The notes under the pieces were generated by a model that had not been told where the DNA came from, made no database searches, and saw only the letters and a list, made by a program, of their open reading frames with translations. The translations under genes and the position numbers were made by a program. From Methylotuvimicrobium alcaliphilum 20Z (lineage in GTDB: Bacteria > Pseudomonadota > Gammaproteobacteria > Methylococcales > Methylomonadaceae), in assembly GCF_000968535.2 (NCBI RefSeq), contig NC_016112.1:1798001-1862000 (forward strand): a stretch of DNA of 64,000 nucleotides. The letters are read 5' to 3'. This document shows positions 36,870-45,989 of this stretch, in pieces (within the stretch, counting starts at the first letter, position 1; each line of letters opens with the position of its first letter).

Positions 36870-37811
36870 TTAAATAAAGTGTCGCCGTATCCGTTGCCGC
36901 CAATGTTCGTAAGCCGGCAGCGCGTTATCGGCAGGCACTTTCCGCAAGGCATCGTCCGTTAATTGCGCGGCATGTTCGGCGCTTAAATTGCAAAAGATGC
37001 GGCAGGCCAGCTTGGTATGATCGGCCGGATTGCCGGCCCGTTGCCGGGCTTTGGCTGCAAATGCAGCGCCTTGAGCGAGATGCGCAAGAAAGTCGCCGGC
37101 CAAAACTTTCAGACGCTCTAAAACGTCCGGTTCGACACCGCCGGCATAAGCGCCGGCCAAGCCGACGCCGCTCCACAAGTCGCCCTGCCTATCCGTCGGA
37201 AAGTCTTGCAGCGCCGATACGATACGCTCGGGATCGGCTCCCATGACGAACCACAGACTGCGTCCTAAACCTTGGTCGAAAGCCCTCTTTTCATAGCCTT
37301 GTAGGCATGAAGGACGCTGTTGACGGCCGATACTGTCCGGCCAATGAAAATAGCCTTCGTGGAAGCCGTAACCGTCAAGGACCAGCCAACGGAGTAGGCA
37401 GTCCATGCGCGAGGTCAGGCTTGCCGGCGACACCGGCAAGCGGGCCAAAGCCCAACCGGCGCCGACATGCAACATATAGGCGTGATGCTGCGCCGGGCCT
37501 GTCAAAAATGCTTGAAAACGGCTCGGTCGCCACGGGCAAAGGAAATCCGATATCACCAAGCCCATCGCGGCACCTTCGAAGAGGAAACCGCGCAATTCGT
37601 TGTCGTCGATTGAGTTCAAATGCTCGGTAAGGCGCAACGGATCGTTATCGAGCAAGGCGGCATGATAACCTTCGACAAAACTCTTGCCGATGCGCTCGAT
37701 TCGCGCCTTGACCCGGTCGTCGCCGACCTTGAAGCCGCGCAGTTCGATTCGGGTTTCGGCATCCGAAATGCCGAATAAAGCGTGTCGGCAGCGTCCGAAA
37801 AATGCAACCAT
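36870..37811 (-). CDS. unbL: enediyne cassette protein UnbL (E3, DUF1702 family)
   Basis: First gene of the cassette, 313 residues, belonging to the DUF1702 family found with enediyne synthases. Family blocks are FLFEGAAMGLVISDFLCPW, HVGAGWALARLPVSP, LLRWLVLDGYGFHEGYFHWP and LGRSLWFVMGADPERI. No membrane helix is evident and no catalytic motif is recognised. The order unbL-unbV-unbU-pksE-thioesterase is that of the classical cassette. The 73-base gap to the PEP-CTERM gene upstream may hold the operon promoter, or the cassette could be read through from further up. Confidence 0.9.
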   Translation of the reverse strand: MVAFFGRCRHALFGISDAETRIELRGFKVGDDRVKARIERIGKSFVEGYHAALLDNDPLRLTEHLNSIDDNELRGFLFEGAAMGLVISDFLCPWRPSRFQAFLTGPAQHHAYMLHVGAGWALARLPVSPASLTSRMDCLLRWLVLDGYGFHEGYFHWPDSIGRQQRPSCLQGYEKRAFDQGLGRSLWFVMGADPERIVSALQDFPTDRQGDLWSGVGLAGAYAGGVEPDVLERLKVLAGDFLAHLAQGAAFAAKARQRAGNPADHTKLACRIFCNLSAEHAAQLTDDALRKVPADNALPAYEHWRQRIRRHFI

Positions 37812-37884
37812 AGAAAATTTTTATCGTTATTAAAGCCAAAAGCTTAGCAAAAAGCGCCGAAGGACTCGGCGCATAGTCTTACGC

Positions 37885-38856
37885 TTAAGCGAGGGGTTTG
37901 CGGCGATGTTGCCAGCCGAACAATGCTAGTCCTGCGGACAGTAGCATGAATGTGGTGGGTTCAGGGACAATGTGTTTGGCGTCAATTGCAAATACGGAGG
38001 GAAGATCAAGATCAGCAGATGTTATTTCAGTTCTGTCAGGGTTAATGAAAAATAGATCCAGTGGTGGAGGACATGCTTCCTCGACGACTGCATCAAAAGT
38101 TCCGATCGATGGATCCAATGCACTTACTTTTCCTGAGCAAATATATTGAGTCCACTTCGGTGGCGGAACATCTTCTATTTCAGCAAACATTCTCAGAGCA
38201 TAGCTATCTAGTATGCTATCGCCGGATAAATCACGAACATCGTTACTCACTACCTCCCCTACATCAACAATGCCATCGTTATTGAAATCGATCCAAACGT
38301 CAAAGAAGATATCGAAAATGCTATTTGCTGGAAAGTCGATATTGCCATCTGGAAGACCGGCCAAATCTTGGATTTGCCCGCGAGAATGATCGAGACCGAT
38401 AAGGTCTGTGAATATCAAATCATCAAAGAAAGACCAGCCTTCCCCAACCCGAATTTCAGTATGAAACCCCATTGTTTTACCGACAAGATGAAGACTTACC
38501 ATCTCAGTCATGATGGTATCAAGCCCATTTTGTTCGAACGGTGTTTGGTAGCAATCTGATTTTTCGCCAAGATAAACACAATCGCGGATCACCTGCGTTG
38601 GGCCCGTGCCCTCAAAAATTACTCGTTGACCACCGATATCAAGCTCTTTGATACCTATAGAATTAAAGCTATCTTTAATATCGAATGGTTGCTGCCAAAT
38701 AGCTGCGGCATTGGAATCAGTTGATAACAACGTGGCAACCAATGCAAATGGTAGAGCGAAATATTTTAAGTCGCGAAATACTTGAGTACTTGATAGATAA
38801 GAGTGATAAAAAGACCGCCTTGTTTTATAGGACGAAAGATTAAAGAGTAAGAACAT
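37885..38856 (-). CDS. PEP-CTERM sorting-signal protein, unknown function
   Basis: A 323-residue secreted protein with an N-terminal hydrophobic signal (FALPFALVATLLS, cut near SNAA) and a C-terminal PEP-CTERM tripartite signal: VPEP, a hydrophobic helix (TTFMLLSAGLALFGW) and the basic tail QHRRKPLA. Such proteins are processed by exosortase and are common in exopolysaccharide-producing bacteria, including methanotrophs. The middle contains acidic DFNNDGIVDVGE, a dockerin- or EF-like calcium loop. ATG at 38856 follows a GGGGGAG stretch very closely; an in-frame start 111 bases upstream would precede the signal by many residues. Function unknown. Confidence 0.85.
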   Translation of the reverse strand: MFLLFNLSSYKTRRSFYHSYLSSTQVFRDLKYFALPFALVATLLSTDSNAAAIWQQPFDIKDSFNSIGIKELDIGGQRVIFEGTGPTQVIRDCVYLGEKSDCYQTPFEQNGLDTIMTEMVSLHLVGKTMGFHTEIRVGEGWSFFDDLIFTDLIGLDHSRGQIQDLAGLPDGNIDFPANSIFDIFFDVWIDFNNDGIVDVGEVVSNDVRDLSGDSILDSYALRMFAEIEDVPPPKWTQYICSGKVSALDPSIGTFDAVVEEACPPPLDLFFINPDRTEITSADLDLPSVFAIDAKHIVPEPTTFMLLSAGLALFGWQHRRKPLA

Positions 38857-39074
38857 AACTCCCCCAAATTTTTTAAAATTGAAGTCAAGTTTCAACGAAA
38901 ATCGATATAAGTTGCTTTTTCGCCATGTGTTAGCATGAGTGTCTATTCGCCAACAAATTAAGAACACACAATATTGATACCAAAAGGCCTAGGTCATACG
39001 GTGCGTCATTGTGCTTGTCGCACGATTCAGGCGGAACGTAGCGTTAACGACCGTTATTCAACAGTAGCAAAACG

Positions 39075-39533
39075 ATGAAACGACAAGATCTAAGCCATAA
39101 TCGTCTGGTGCTTATCGAGACGTTAAATAAATATTTAAATAAATCGCGATCCGCGCGTTTTCAATATCGATTACAGATCTTGATTTTAGCGACGGCGGGA
39201 CTGAGTTACGAACGGATTGCCCAATGTTTCGACATCAGTATTCGAAGCGTTCAACGCTGGGTGCGTTTTTACCGAATATTCGGACTGGAAGGCCTTAAGG
39301 ATGACAAGAAGACCGGTCGGCTTACCGTTTTGAAACAAGACGAGAAGCTCAAGGTGAAGCTCGATTTGTCCCATTCGCCGATCGAGTTAGGCTATCGGGA
39401 TCAAAACTGGAGCGGCGGTTTATTGAAATCGCATTTACACGAAAACTATGGCGTTAATCTCAGTCTTAGGCAATGTCAGCGCATATTGAAGGATTATCGA
39501 GACGATTTAAACAGTAAGGAGCCTGCGCCATAG
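39075..39533 (+). pseudogene. truncated IS630-type transposase, HTH half only
   Basis: 152 residues with the N-terminal helix-turn-helix pair of IS630/Tc1-type transposases (LSYERIAQCFDISIRSVQRW) and the winged-helix linker (WSGGLLKSHLHENYGVNLSL, RQCQRIL). The catalytic DDE half is missing: the frame ends at 39533 and the family-1 element starts two bases later. Either the element's insertion cut the gene, or this is a stand-alone HTH protein, since the end after RDDLNSKEPAP is clean and some genomes carry such short proteins. No terminal repeats of an IS were seen. Confidence 0.65.
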
Positions 39534-39964
39534 TTATACCCATCGCAGATCAAAATTCGGAACCAGGGTGTTCGTCAAAGGACGCCGTGAATACATTCCT
39601 GTAGACTCTATGTCAGCTCCATGCTGGCAAAGCCTTTGCCGCACATCCTGGCGCCTCCTCAGGCACTGCCAAAATTTGAAGTGCGAAAGGTATAATGGTT
39701 TTGCGACAAGTATTTTGTCGCTAGTACTAAAGTACAATTGACTTGTTACTGAGCGGAATAAAGATTATGTCGATCTGTAAAAATTATGGACATTCCGGCA
39801 TCGTTTGTGTGGATGTGTTTATTATACCTTTACGTTTCCAATCTAACGGCGTAGCTTTGAAGTTATCAATGATTCAGCAAAACAATACCTTAGAAGAATA
39901 AGTCAATTCGAGTTGTCTGCCTAGAGTGTAAAAAAAGCTGACAGTTAGCCCGGCTAAATTGAGC
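39534..39964. other. intergenic, family-1 element and AT-rich tail
   Basis: 39535-39694 is the family-1 element copy B. The remaining 270 bases hold a small hairpin (GCGACAAGTATTTTGTCGC) and a 44-codon frame from about 39767 that has no family features and is probably chance. Confidence 0.55.
39535..39694 (-). repeat. family-1 MITE, copy B, 160 bp
   Basis: Reverse orientation of copy A: begins TATACCCATCG and ends TTGAAGTGCGAAAGGTATA. Contains the core GTGAATACATTCCTGTAGAC. No nested element. It abuts the truncated IS630-type gene. Confidence 0.85.
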
Positions 39965-42310
39965 TCATTTGCGATTATTCGCATCGCCGTCCCACAGCAT
40001 CAATAAAGGCGGCAGCAGTAATAAATCCAAGAACAAGGCGATGGTTAGCGTTATCGCGGTCATTAACCCCATTTCCGAATTTATCGTAAAAGGCGAAAAA
40101 CTCAAGACGATAAATCCGCAGATCAAAACCGCTGACGTGATCCAGATCGCTTCGCCGACGGTCGAAAAGGCGTGTCGTATTGCCTCCCTGCAGCCATAGT
40201 TTTTTTCCAGTCGTGCATGCCGGTATTTGCTGATGAAATGAATCGTATCGTCGACTACGATGCCAAGCGTGATGCTTGCCACCACGGATAGGCTCAAACC
40301 CACGCGCCCGTCGATGAGCGCCCAAATACCGAAAGCGGCAATAGAAGGCGTTAAATTCGGAATAATGCTGATAAGTCCTAAACTTAGCGAACGAAATGCA
40401 CCGATTAGAATAAACGAAATAAAGACGAGTACGAGCAAGGTTCCTGTAATCATGCTGCGGATATTGCGTTGCCCGACATGGGCGAACATCAATGCCGTGC
40501 TGCCGGTTTCAATGCTCGTTTCCGGCATGTCGGTTTTTAACCATGCTTTCGAGCGCGATTCGAATGCCAGCATTTGTTTAGAGCTCAAATTCTTCAAGGT
40601 GACGATGACCCGCGTACCTGATTTATCGGCGTTGATTTGATCGTTTAAGTCCAAGCCGTATGGCAACGACAATTCGTACATTAAAAGGTATTGAGAGGCG
40701 AGTTCGCGCCGGTCGGGTAAAGCGTAATATTTCGGGTCGTCGTCATGCATGTTTTTATTGAGTCGTTTGAATATATCGGTCACGGTATTGACATGCACGG
40801 TTTCGGGTTGTTTTTTCAGCCAATCGTTAAATCGGTCGAGATTTCGCAAAAAAACGGGTTCTTGTACTCCGCCTTCCTGTTGAGTATCAAGCGAATATTC
40901 GATCGTGTATATGCCTCCGAGATGTTGGCTGAGAAAATCGGTGTCTTGCCTGAATTCGATCGATTTCCCGAAATAGTTGACGAATTCGTCGTTCAATTCG
41001 TTGTCGGGTGCATAGCCGATCAGAATCATGGCAAGCAGACCGTTGATCGGTAGCAATGCTTTACGATAACGGATCACGAATATGGCCAAATGATGCATGG
41101 GCCTTTCGGTACGTTGTTGTTTTAACCGGGGTCTTATTGGCAATAGCGTTATCAGCGAGGGTAACAACGTAAGTGTTAAGAATAGCGCAGCCGCAACGCC
41201 GGTTGCGACGATATTGCCGAAGTCCCTAAAAGGAGGCGCTTCGCTGAAGTTCATGCCGAGAAACCCGAGCATCGTACTAACGCTGGTGAGTAAAATCGGC
41301 TGAAAATTCGAGTGTAGGCTTTCTTGAATGGCTTGTTTTTTTTCTTGCCCCGCCTCCATATTTTGACGTATCGCAAGCAATACATGGAGGCAGTCGGCTA
41401 CCGCAACCGTCATGATGATGGTCGGCGCGACCGCCGAGGTAGGCGTTAAGTGGCCATGAAACCATCCGAATGTTCCTAACGCGGAAGCCATTGCCAACAT
41501 AATGAGCAAGACGACGGCGAATGTCGCCGATAGCGATCTCAAGCTTAGCCATAATACCCCAATGATAACGCTATACATCAGCGGCAATAATTTCAGATTA
41601 TCGCTCATCGCCACCTCAACAAAGGCATTACTCATCATTGCTATGCCGCTGATTCGAATTTTAACGCCGGGATATTGACTCTCGATTTCGCCTGCGAGCT
41701 TTCGTGCTCGTTCGGCAAGACGAATCGATTCCATCGGGCTTTTTCCAGGCAAATGCACATTAACATTGACGCCTGCGACATGGCCGTTTACAGATACCAG
41801 TCTATTAACCAGCAGGGGCTCATTCAGTGCCGTTTTCTTTATGGATAGAATTTCGGTTTCGGTCAAAGCCTTCGGGTCGGGAATCAAGTCGGCGATGATT
41901 ATGTTTTCGTTGTCCGAATAACTATGTTGAAAATTAACGATAGAATCGACTCTGCTCGAATAAGGAAGCTGCCAGGCGGCTTGAGTCAATTGCGCGATGG
42001 CCTGAAGGGAGGAAAGATTAAAAATGGAATCGTTCGGCGGTTGAATGACAAAAAATACGCTATCGGTTCTATTATAAACGGCCTCTAAGGCCTCAAAAGC
42101 AAGAAGCCGCGGATTTTCCTTGCTGAAATAGACCCGTGAATCGCTATTGAACCCAAGATTCATCGCGCCGGACGATAATGCAACAACGACCGAAAAGACA
42201 AGCAAAAGAACGCGCCAAGGATAATACGTTACCCAGTGTGACAATCTATGACTGACGCTTTTCCAAGGCATATAAATGATTTGTTGTTTGAGGTTGGCGA
42301 GATTGTGCAT
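39965..42310 (-). CDS. RND superfamily exporter (MMPL type)
   Basis: A 781-residue inner-membrane exporter of the RND superfamily, with twelve membrane helices in two repeats (about 35-50 and 245-400; about 415-430 and 610-770) separated by two large periplasmic loops. Each half has the usual sequence around helix 4, for example VAPTIIMTVAVADCLHVLLA and SVVASITLGIVVDDTIHFIS with the conserved acidic residues used for proton coupling. MMPL proteins export lipids or other hydrophobic molecules; no substrate can be read. No adaptor or outer-membrane partner is adjacent. ATG at 42310 is used; an internal ATG at 42271 is possible. Confidence 0.88.
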   Translation of the reverse strand: MHNLANLKQQIIYMPWKSVSHRLSHWVTYYPWRVLLLVFSVVVALSSGAMNLGFNSDSRVYFSKENPRLLAFEALEAVYNRTDSVFFVIQPPNDSIFNLSSLQAIAQLTQAAWQLPYSSRVDSIVNFQHSYSDNENIIIADLIPDPKALTETEILSIKKTALNEPLLVNRLVSVNGHVAGVNVNVHLPGKSPMESIRLAERARKLAGEIESQYPGVKIRISGIAMMSNAFVEVAMSDNLKLLPLMYSVIIGVLWLSLRSLSATFAVVLLIMLAMASALGTFGWFHGHLTPTSAVAPTIIMTVAVADCLHVLLAIRQNMEAGQEKKQAIQESLHSNFQPILLTSVSTMLGFLGMNFSEAPPFRDFGNIVATGVAAALFLTLTLLPSLITLLPIRPRLKQQRTERPMHHLAIFVIRYRKALLPINGLLAMILIGYAPDNELNDEFVNYFGKSIEFRQDTDFLSQHLGGIYTIEYSLDTQQEGGVQEPVFLRNLDRFNDWLKKQPETVHVNTVTDIFKRLNKNMHDDDPKYYALPDRRELASQYLLMYELSLPYGLDLNDQINADKSGTRVIVTLKNLSSKQMLAFESRSKAWLKTDMPETSIETGSTALMFAHVGQRNIRSMITGTLLVLVFISFILIGAFRSLSLGLISIIPNLTPSIAAFGIWALIDGRVGLSLSVVASITLGIVVDDTIHFISKYRHARLEKNYGCREAIRHAFSTVGEAIWITSAVLICGFIVLSFSPFTINSEMGLMTAITLTIALFLDLLLLPPLLMLWDGDANNRK

Positions 42311-42675
42311 GAAAAATTTAAATGCACAAACTGAAAGTTATTAACGGTAAAAGGTAATTTAAAAATTCTGTCTAAAATAACTTTCGGATTTTGCTCCCTT
42401 GTCCTTCGGGATAGGAATAGTCCTTGGCAGGAGGACGGTTTTTCAATTAAGGATTTGGCCGTAAATAACTTCCCTATTTTAAGGAGGGTTCGGTTGCTCG
42501 ATTGGCAGGTGTCAGCGGCAGGGCAGATTTTTGCTCCTCGGCAATTGCTCCTGCATTGCCCTAATACACGCCATCCATGGCAATCAGTCACCGCCGTCAA
42601 GCCTGCACGGACGTATTCACGGTTTCCTGTCAAGCGAGTTACCGAACCCGCTATAAAACTCATAGCATCAGGAAG
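42311..42675. other. intergenic, mostly family-2 element
   Basis: Contains the upstream region of the RND exporter gene (42311-42460) and most of the family-2 element at 42463-42681, whose last bases include the mutM stop. No gene; the short frames here translate the repeat. Confidence 0.6.
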
Positions 42676-42681
42676 TTATTT
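42463..42681 (-). repeat. family-2 MITE, 219 bp, overlapping the mutM stop codon
   Basis: Outer ends AAATAAC / GTTATTT; the longer inverted repeat runs AAATAACTTCC ... GAGGGTTCGG on the left and CCGAACCCG ... GGAAGTTATTT on the right. The core is present in reverse (GACGTATTCACGG). The TTA at 42676-42678, within the right terminal repeat, is the stop codon of mutM. Compare 61814-62038. Confidence 0.75.
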
Positions 42682-43491
42682 TTGACACTGTTTGCAAAAA
42701 ACCGAGCTTCTGTTGGCGATGCGGATTTCGGTGAGCGGCGTCAAGCAGGTGCGGCAGGGGGCTCCGGCTCTTCCGTAGACTTGTAACTGTTGTTTAAAAT
42801 AACCCGGTTTTCCGGTTTCGTTGACGAAGTCTCTCAGCGTCGTGCCGCCTTGTTCAATGGCGCTGCTCAAAACGTTGCGGATACAGTCGGCGAGTGTTCG
42901 ATAACGGGCAAGCGATATGAGGCCGGCAGCGCGGGTCGGTTTGATGCCGGCCATGAACAAGGCCTCGTTGGCATAGATATTACCGACGCCGACCACGATA
43001 TGGCTGTCCATGATGAACGATTTGACCGCAAGGCCTCGCTTTTTAGACAATCGGTAAAGATAGTCGCCGTTAAAATCGGTTAGCAGGGGTTCGGGGCCGA
43101 GTTCTTTCAACAAAGGATGCTCGGTAATCGCTTCGGAAGTCCACAGCACCGCGCCGAAGCGTCTCGGGTCGTTGAAACGCAGTATCGTCGTATCGGAAAA
43201 TATCCAGTCGATATGATCGTGTTTCTTGATTTCTTGTTCGCGGTTGACGATGCGTAGACTCCCCGACATACCCAAATGAATGATCAGCACGCCTTTTTCG
43301 GTGTGCAGCAATAAATATTTTGCCCGCCGGTCGACTCGTTCGATGCGAAGTCCGTTCAATAGGCGATCTAAACGGTCCGGCACCGGCCAGCGCAAGCTCG
43401 ATTGGCGCACCACCGTTTCTTGGATGGTTCTGCCTTCGATATGAGGCTTGATGCCTCGGCAGGTTGTTTCGACTTCAGGTAATTCAGGCAT
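42676..43491 (-). CDS. mutM: formamidopyrimidine-DNA glycosylase (Fpg/MutM)
   Basis: Base-excision repair enzyme that removes 8-oxoguanine and formamidopyrimidines and cuts the abasic site. It has 271 residues with the N-terminal MPELPEVET (Pro2 as nucleophile, Glu3), the conserved Lys in AKYLLLHTEKGVLIIHLGMS, and the C-terminal zinc finger CRTCLTPLTEIRIANRSSVF plus CKQC with the Arg used for lesion binding. The final stop TAA lies within the terminal repeat of a family-2 element. Confidence 0.96.
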   Translation of the reverse strand: MPELPEVETTCRGIKPHIEGRTIQETVVRQSSLRWPVPDRLDRLLNGLRIERVDRRAKYLLLHTEKGVLIIHLGMSGSLRIVNREQEIKKHDHIDWIFSDTTILRFNDPRRFGAVLWTSEAITEHPLLKELGPEPLLTDFNGDYLYRLSKKRGLAVKSFIMDSHIVVGVGNIYANEALFMAGIKPTRAAGLISLARYRTLADCIRNVLSSAIEQGGTTLRDFVNETGKPGYFKQQLQVYGRAGAPCRTCLTPLTEIRIANRSSVFCKQCQK

Positions 43492-43533
43492 GATAAAGTT
43501 GTCGCATTAAATCCAGTGTGGCAAGCCGGCTTT

Positions 43534-44841
43534 TCAACGGCGTCTACGCCGGTACCAAATCAACCAGCCGGTTATCAGCAATACTATCGGAATAATCAAC
43601 AGAAAGCCGAAGCCCATCAAAGTGACCGATAGTGGAGTCAGCTGCAGATGCCGATCCGGAGCGGATTTGACCGGAATTGCGACATAGCGGTCGTCGCGGA
43701 GTAGCCAATTGATCATTCTTAGGCCCAGTTCAAGGTTGCCGACGTTGCCAAGGTAGGCATTGGCGAGAAAATCGCCGTCGCCGATCACGATGATGCGTTG
43801 TTCGGTCGTTTCATCGATTTGGCGGGTTAAGGCGTAAGCCAGACTTAACGGGCCTTTGCGTTCTTCGGCGTCGGTCCATGATTTATCGGAGCTTTTTATT
43901 AAGACCTCGCTGTCGAATGAGCTTTCCTCGCGGCTTTGCAGCGCCGCCGCGGCGGGAAATAGCGTCATCGTCTGTAGATTTTGCGTGATCGGATGGCCCG
44001 GGTATTTGGGGATTATCACGAAACTCGGGTCATTTATGCCGTAGAGTCCGGCGCTCATATCGACGATCGCGCCGGGCAAGCGGTCGATGCCTAGGTAATC
44101 AGACAAGCCGCTTGGAATTAGGGTGTCGGGATCCGCCAACCAAAATAAATGGCCGCCTTGTTCGAGATAGTCATGCAAAATGCTGACTTCTCCAGGTAAT
44201 AAGTCGACGCGCGGGCCGGCGATGATCAATAATTCCGAATTATCCGGAATAGCCGGTATTTCGGCCCAGTTGAGCGTTTGCGCTTTGATATTGCGTTGCG
44301 CCAGCTCTTCGCCGAAGCGACTCAGGTCGAAATTAGCTTGCCCTTCGGGAGATCTTTCGCCGTGGCCGGTCAGAAAACTGATCCAACGGACATGAGCGCC
44401 GGTCAATTGTTGTAAGGCATTGGTAAGTGTCGACTCGTCCAGAAAATTGATACGTTCGGTGCGGCCTAGATAATCGACAATGATAGCGCCCGAGGCGCCG
44501 ATTTCCAGTTTCCGCGTTTTTTCCGGCGTCGAGTCGGGATCGATGAAAGTCAATTCGATATCGGGCTTGTGGAGCTTAAAGCGATCGATCAATTGCTTGA
44601 TCTGGGATCTGAGTGCCGGATCTTTTTTGATATAAGCCGTCACGACGATTTTATCGGTCAACGAATTTAAGACATTTTGACTGACCGAAGATAGGGTATT
44701 GCGCGATCCGGCGCTGATGTCAAAGTGAATAGGGCGCAGCGTGCTCAACCATGCCAAACCGAAAAGAATGCTAAGCCAAAGCGTGGTATGAAACAGGTTT
44801 TTAATGCGAAGTTGCCGGTGAATATGGCGCGAAATTTTCAT
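43534..44841 (-). CDS. GldG-type ABC transport system auxiliary protein
   Basis: A 435-residue membrane-anchored protein of the GldG/ABC_transp_aux family: an N-terminal helix (TTLWLSILFGLAWL), a periplasmic domain with HFDISAGSRNTLSSVSQNVL and WISFLTGHGERSPEGQANF typical of the family, and a C-terminal helix (LTPLSVTLMGFGFLLIIPIV) with a basic tail. Its start overlaps the permease gene upstream by 4 bases (ATGA). GldG works with GldF (permease) and GldA (ATPase); only the permease is present here. The transported substrate is unknown. Confidence 0.85.
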   Translation of the reverse strand: MKISRHIHRQLRIKNLFHTTLWLSILFGLAWLSTLRPIHFDISAGSRNTLSSVSQNVLNSLTDKIVVTAYIKKDPALRSQIKQLIDRFKLHKPDIELTFIDPDSTPEKTRKLEIGASGAIIVDYLGRTERINFLDESTLTNALQQLTGAHVRWISFLTGHGERSPEGQANFDLSRFGEELAQRNIKAQTLNWAEIPAIPDNSELLIIAGPRVDLLPGEVSILHDYLEQGGHLFWLADPDTLIPSGLSDYLGIDRLPGAIVDMSAGLYGINDPSFVIIPKYPGHPITQNLQTMTLFPAAAALQSREESSFDSEVLIKSSDKSWTDAEERKGPLSLAYALTRQIDETTEQRIIVIGDGDFLANAYLGNVGNLELGLRMINWLLRDDRYVAIPVKSAPDRHLQLTPLSVTLMGFGFLLIIPIVLLITGWLIWYRRRRR

Positions 44842-45590
44842 TTTTGCAGCCGGTCGTTATCGAGGTTACGAATGCTGAGGATCAGGAAAGTCGCGATAAA
44901 TAACGCGAAATAGATTAGGTCGACGGTGTTGATCAACCCGCTTTGCAGGTTTTGAAAATGCCTCAGCAAGGATAGGTATTCGAATAATTCGCTTTTATCG
45001 TCGCGAAGCCCGGCCGACCAGTCCACAATCCATAAGAGCATTAACAGCCCGAATGCGCCCATCGCTGCAACGGTCGGATGTCCCGAGAGACACGACATGA
45101 ATAGGCCGACCGAGCTGAAGGCGGCCAGCAATAACAGCAATGCCAGTATATTCGCCAGCAGTTTGCCGAAATCGAGCGTGCCGCCGGCGAGCAGCGATAG
45201 GGGCATTAACGTGATCATCAAGAGCACAGTCAGCATTAAGCCTAAAATTCCCAGATATTTGCCGATGACGATTTCGGTGCTCGATACCGGCGCCGAAAGC
45301 AACAGGGCCAAGGTTTTATTGCGCCGTTCTTCGCAAATCAGGCGCATCGTCAACATCGGCGTTACCAACATGAAGATAATCGCGGCATTGCCGTACAGCG
45401 GGGCGGCGATAACATCGGTCAAGCCGGGAGCATTATCCAAGCCTTCGAGTTGAGGCTGGAGGATGATGAAGGTTTCGACTTGGGTGAGAAACAAATAGGC
45501 TAGGATAAATTGTAAAATCGCTAGTATGGACCAGGCCAACGGCGATAAAAACAGGCTTTTGAATTCGCGTAAGGCTATTGCTGTAATCAT
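44838..45590 (-). CDS. ABC transporter permease, GldF-like
   Basis: A 250-residue membrane subunit with six helices of the ABC-2 type, starting MITAIALREFKSLFLSPLAW and with RLICEERRNKTLALLLSAPV as the family coupling segment (about 85-104). Starting at ATG 45590 removes 20 implausible upstream residues. It is coupled to the GldG-like gene. The ATPase that normally precedes it is absent: the DNA upstream is repeats up to the DASS symporter gene. Confidence 0.85.
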   Translation of the reverse strand: MITAIALREFKSLFLSPLAWSILAILQFILAYLFLTQVETFIILQPQLEGLDNAPGLTDVIAAPLYGNAAIIFMLVTPMLTMRLICEERRNKTLALLLSAPVSSTEIVIGKYLGILGLMLTVLLMITLMPLSLLAGGTLDFGKLLANILALLLLLAAFSSVGLFMSCLSGHPTVAAMGAFGLLMLLWIVDWSAGLRDDKSELFEYLSLLRHFQNLQSGLINTVDLIYFALFIATFLILSIRNLDNDRLQK

Positions 45591-45796
45591 TATTGACGAT
45601 GGTATATTAGGCCGAAATTGAAATTCATGCGGTCGACAGTGTAAGCGCAAACGTGTTCAGAGACAATTTTAAACCCTGTGTTATATCTATCGTATATCAA
45701 AATTCGGCCGCGATATTTGACTCGCAAGTAGGTTATTAACCTAACGTTCATGAAAGCCTGGCAATCACCCCGGCAAATGAAAGTACGAGACGTGGG

Positions 45797-45882
45797 GAGG
45801 GCGCGGTCACTCGCCCGACAGGACGCCGTGAATACGTCCATGTAGGCTCGATGGCGGCTGTCGATCGAGCAACCGCACCCTC
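45797..45882 (+). repeat. partial family-2-like palindrome
   Basis: GAGGGCGCGGTCACTCG on the left pairs with CGAGCAACCGCACCCTC on the right and encloses the shared core GACGCCGTGAATACGTCCA. The outer AAATAAC ends of full family-2 elements are missing. Confidence 0.6.
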
Positions 45883-45989
45883 TTCGGAACCGGCTTAACC
45901 AGGCCGGTGAAAGTGTTGTAGCCCCTTCATGCTTCGACTTTACTCAGCACGAACGGTCTACAACACATGCCAACTGCTCTTTTTAGGAT

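Noticed and set aside
37885-38856. PEP-CTERM protein as part of the enediyne cluster
   Set aside because: Same strand and close, but such proteins are scattered singly in many genomes and it is not a known cassette member.
39767-39901. 44-codon plus-strand frame after family-1 copy B
   Set aside because: No hydrophobic or domain pattern and weak start signal; likely chance.
39965-42310. RND exporter as the enediyne export pump
   Set aside because: Separated from the cassette by a PEP-CTERM gene, a transposase relic and repeats; no specific evidence links it.
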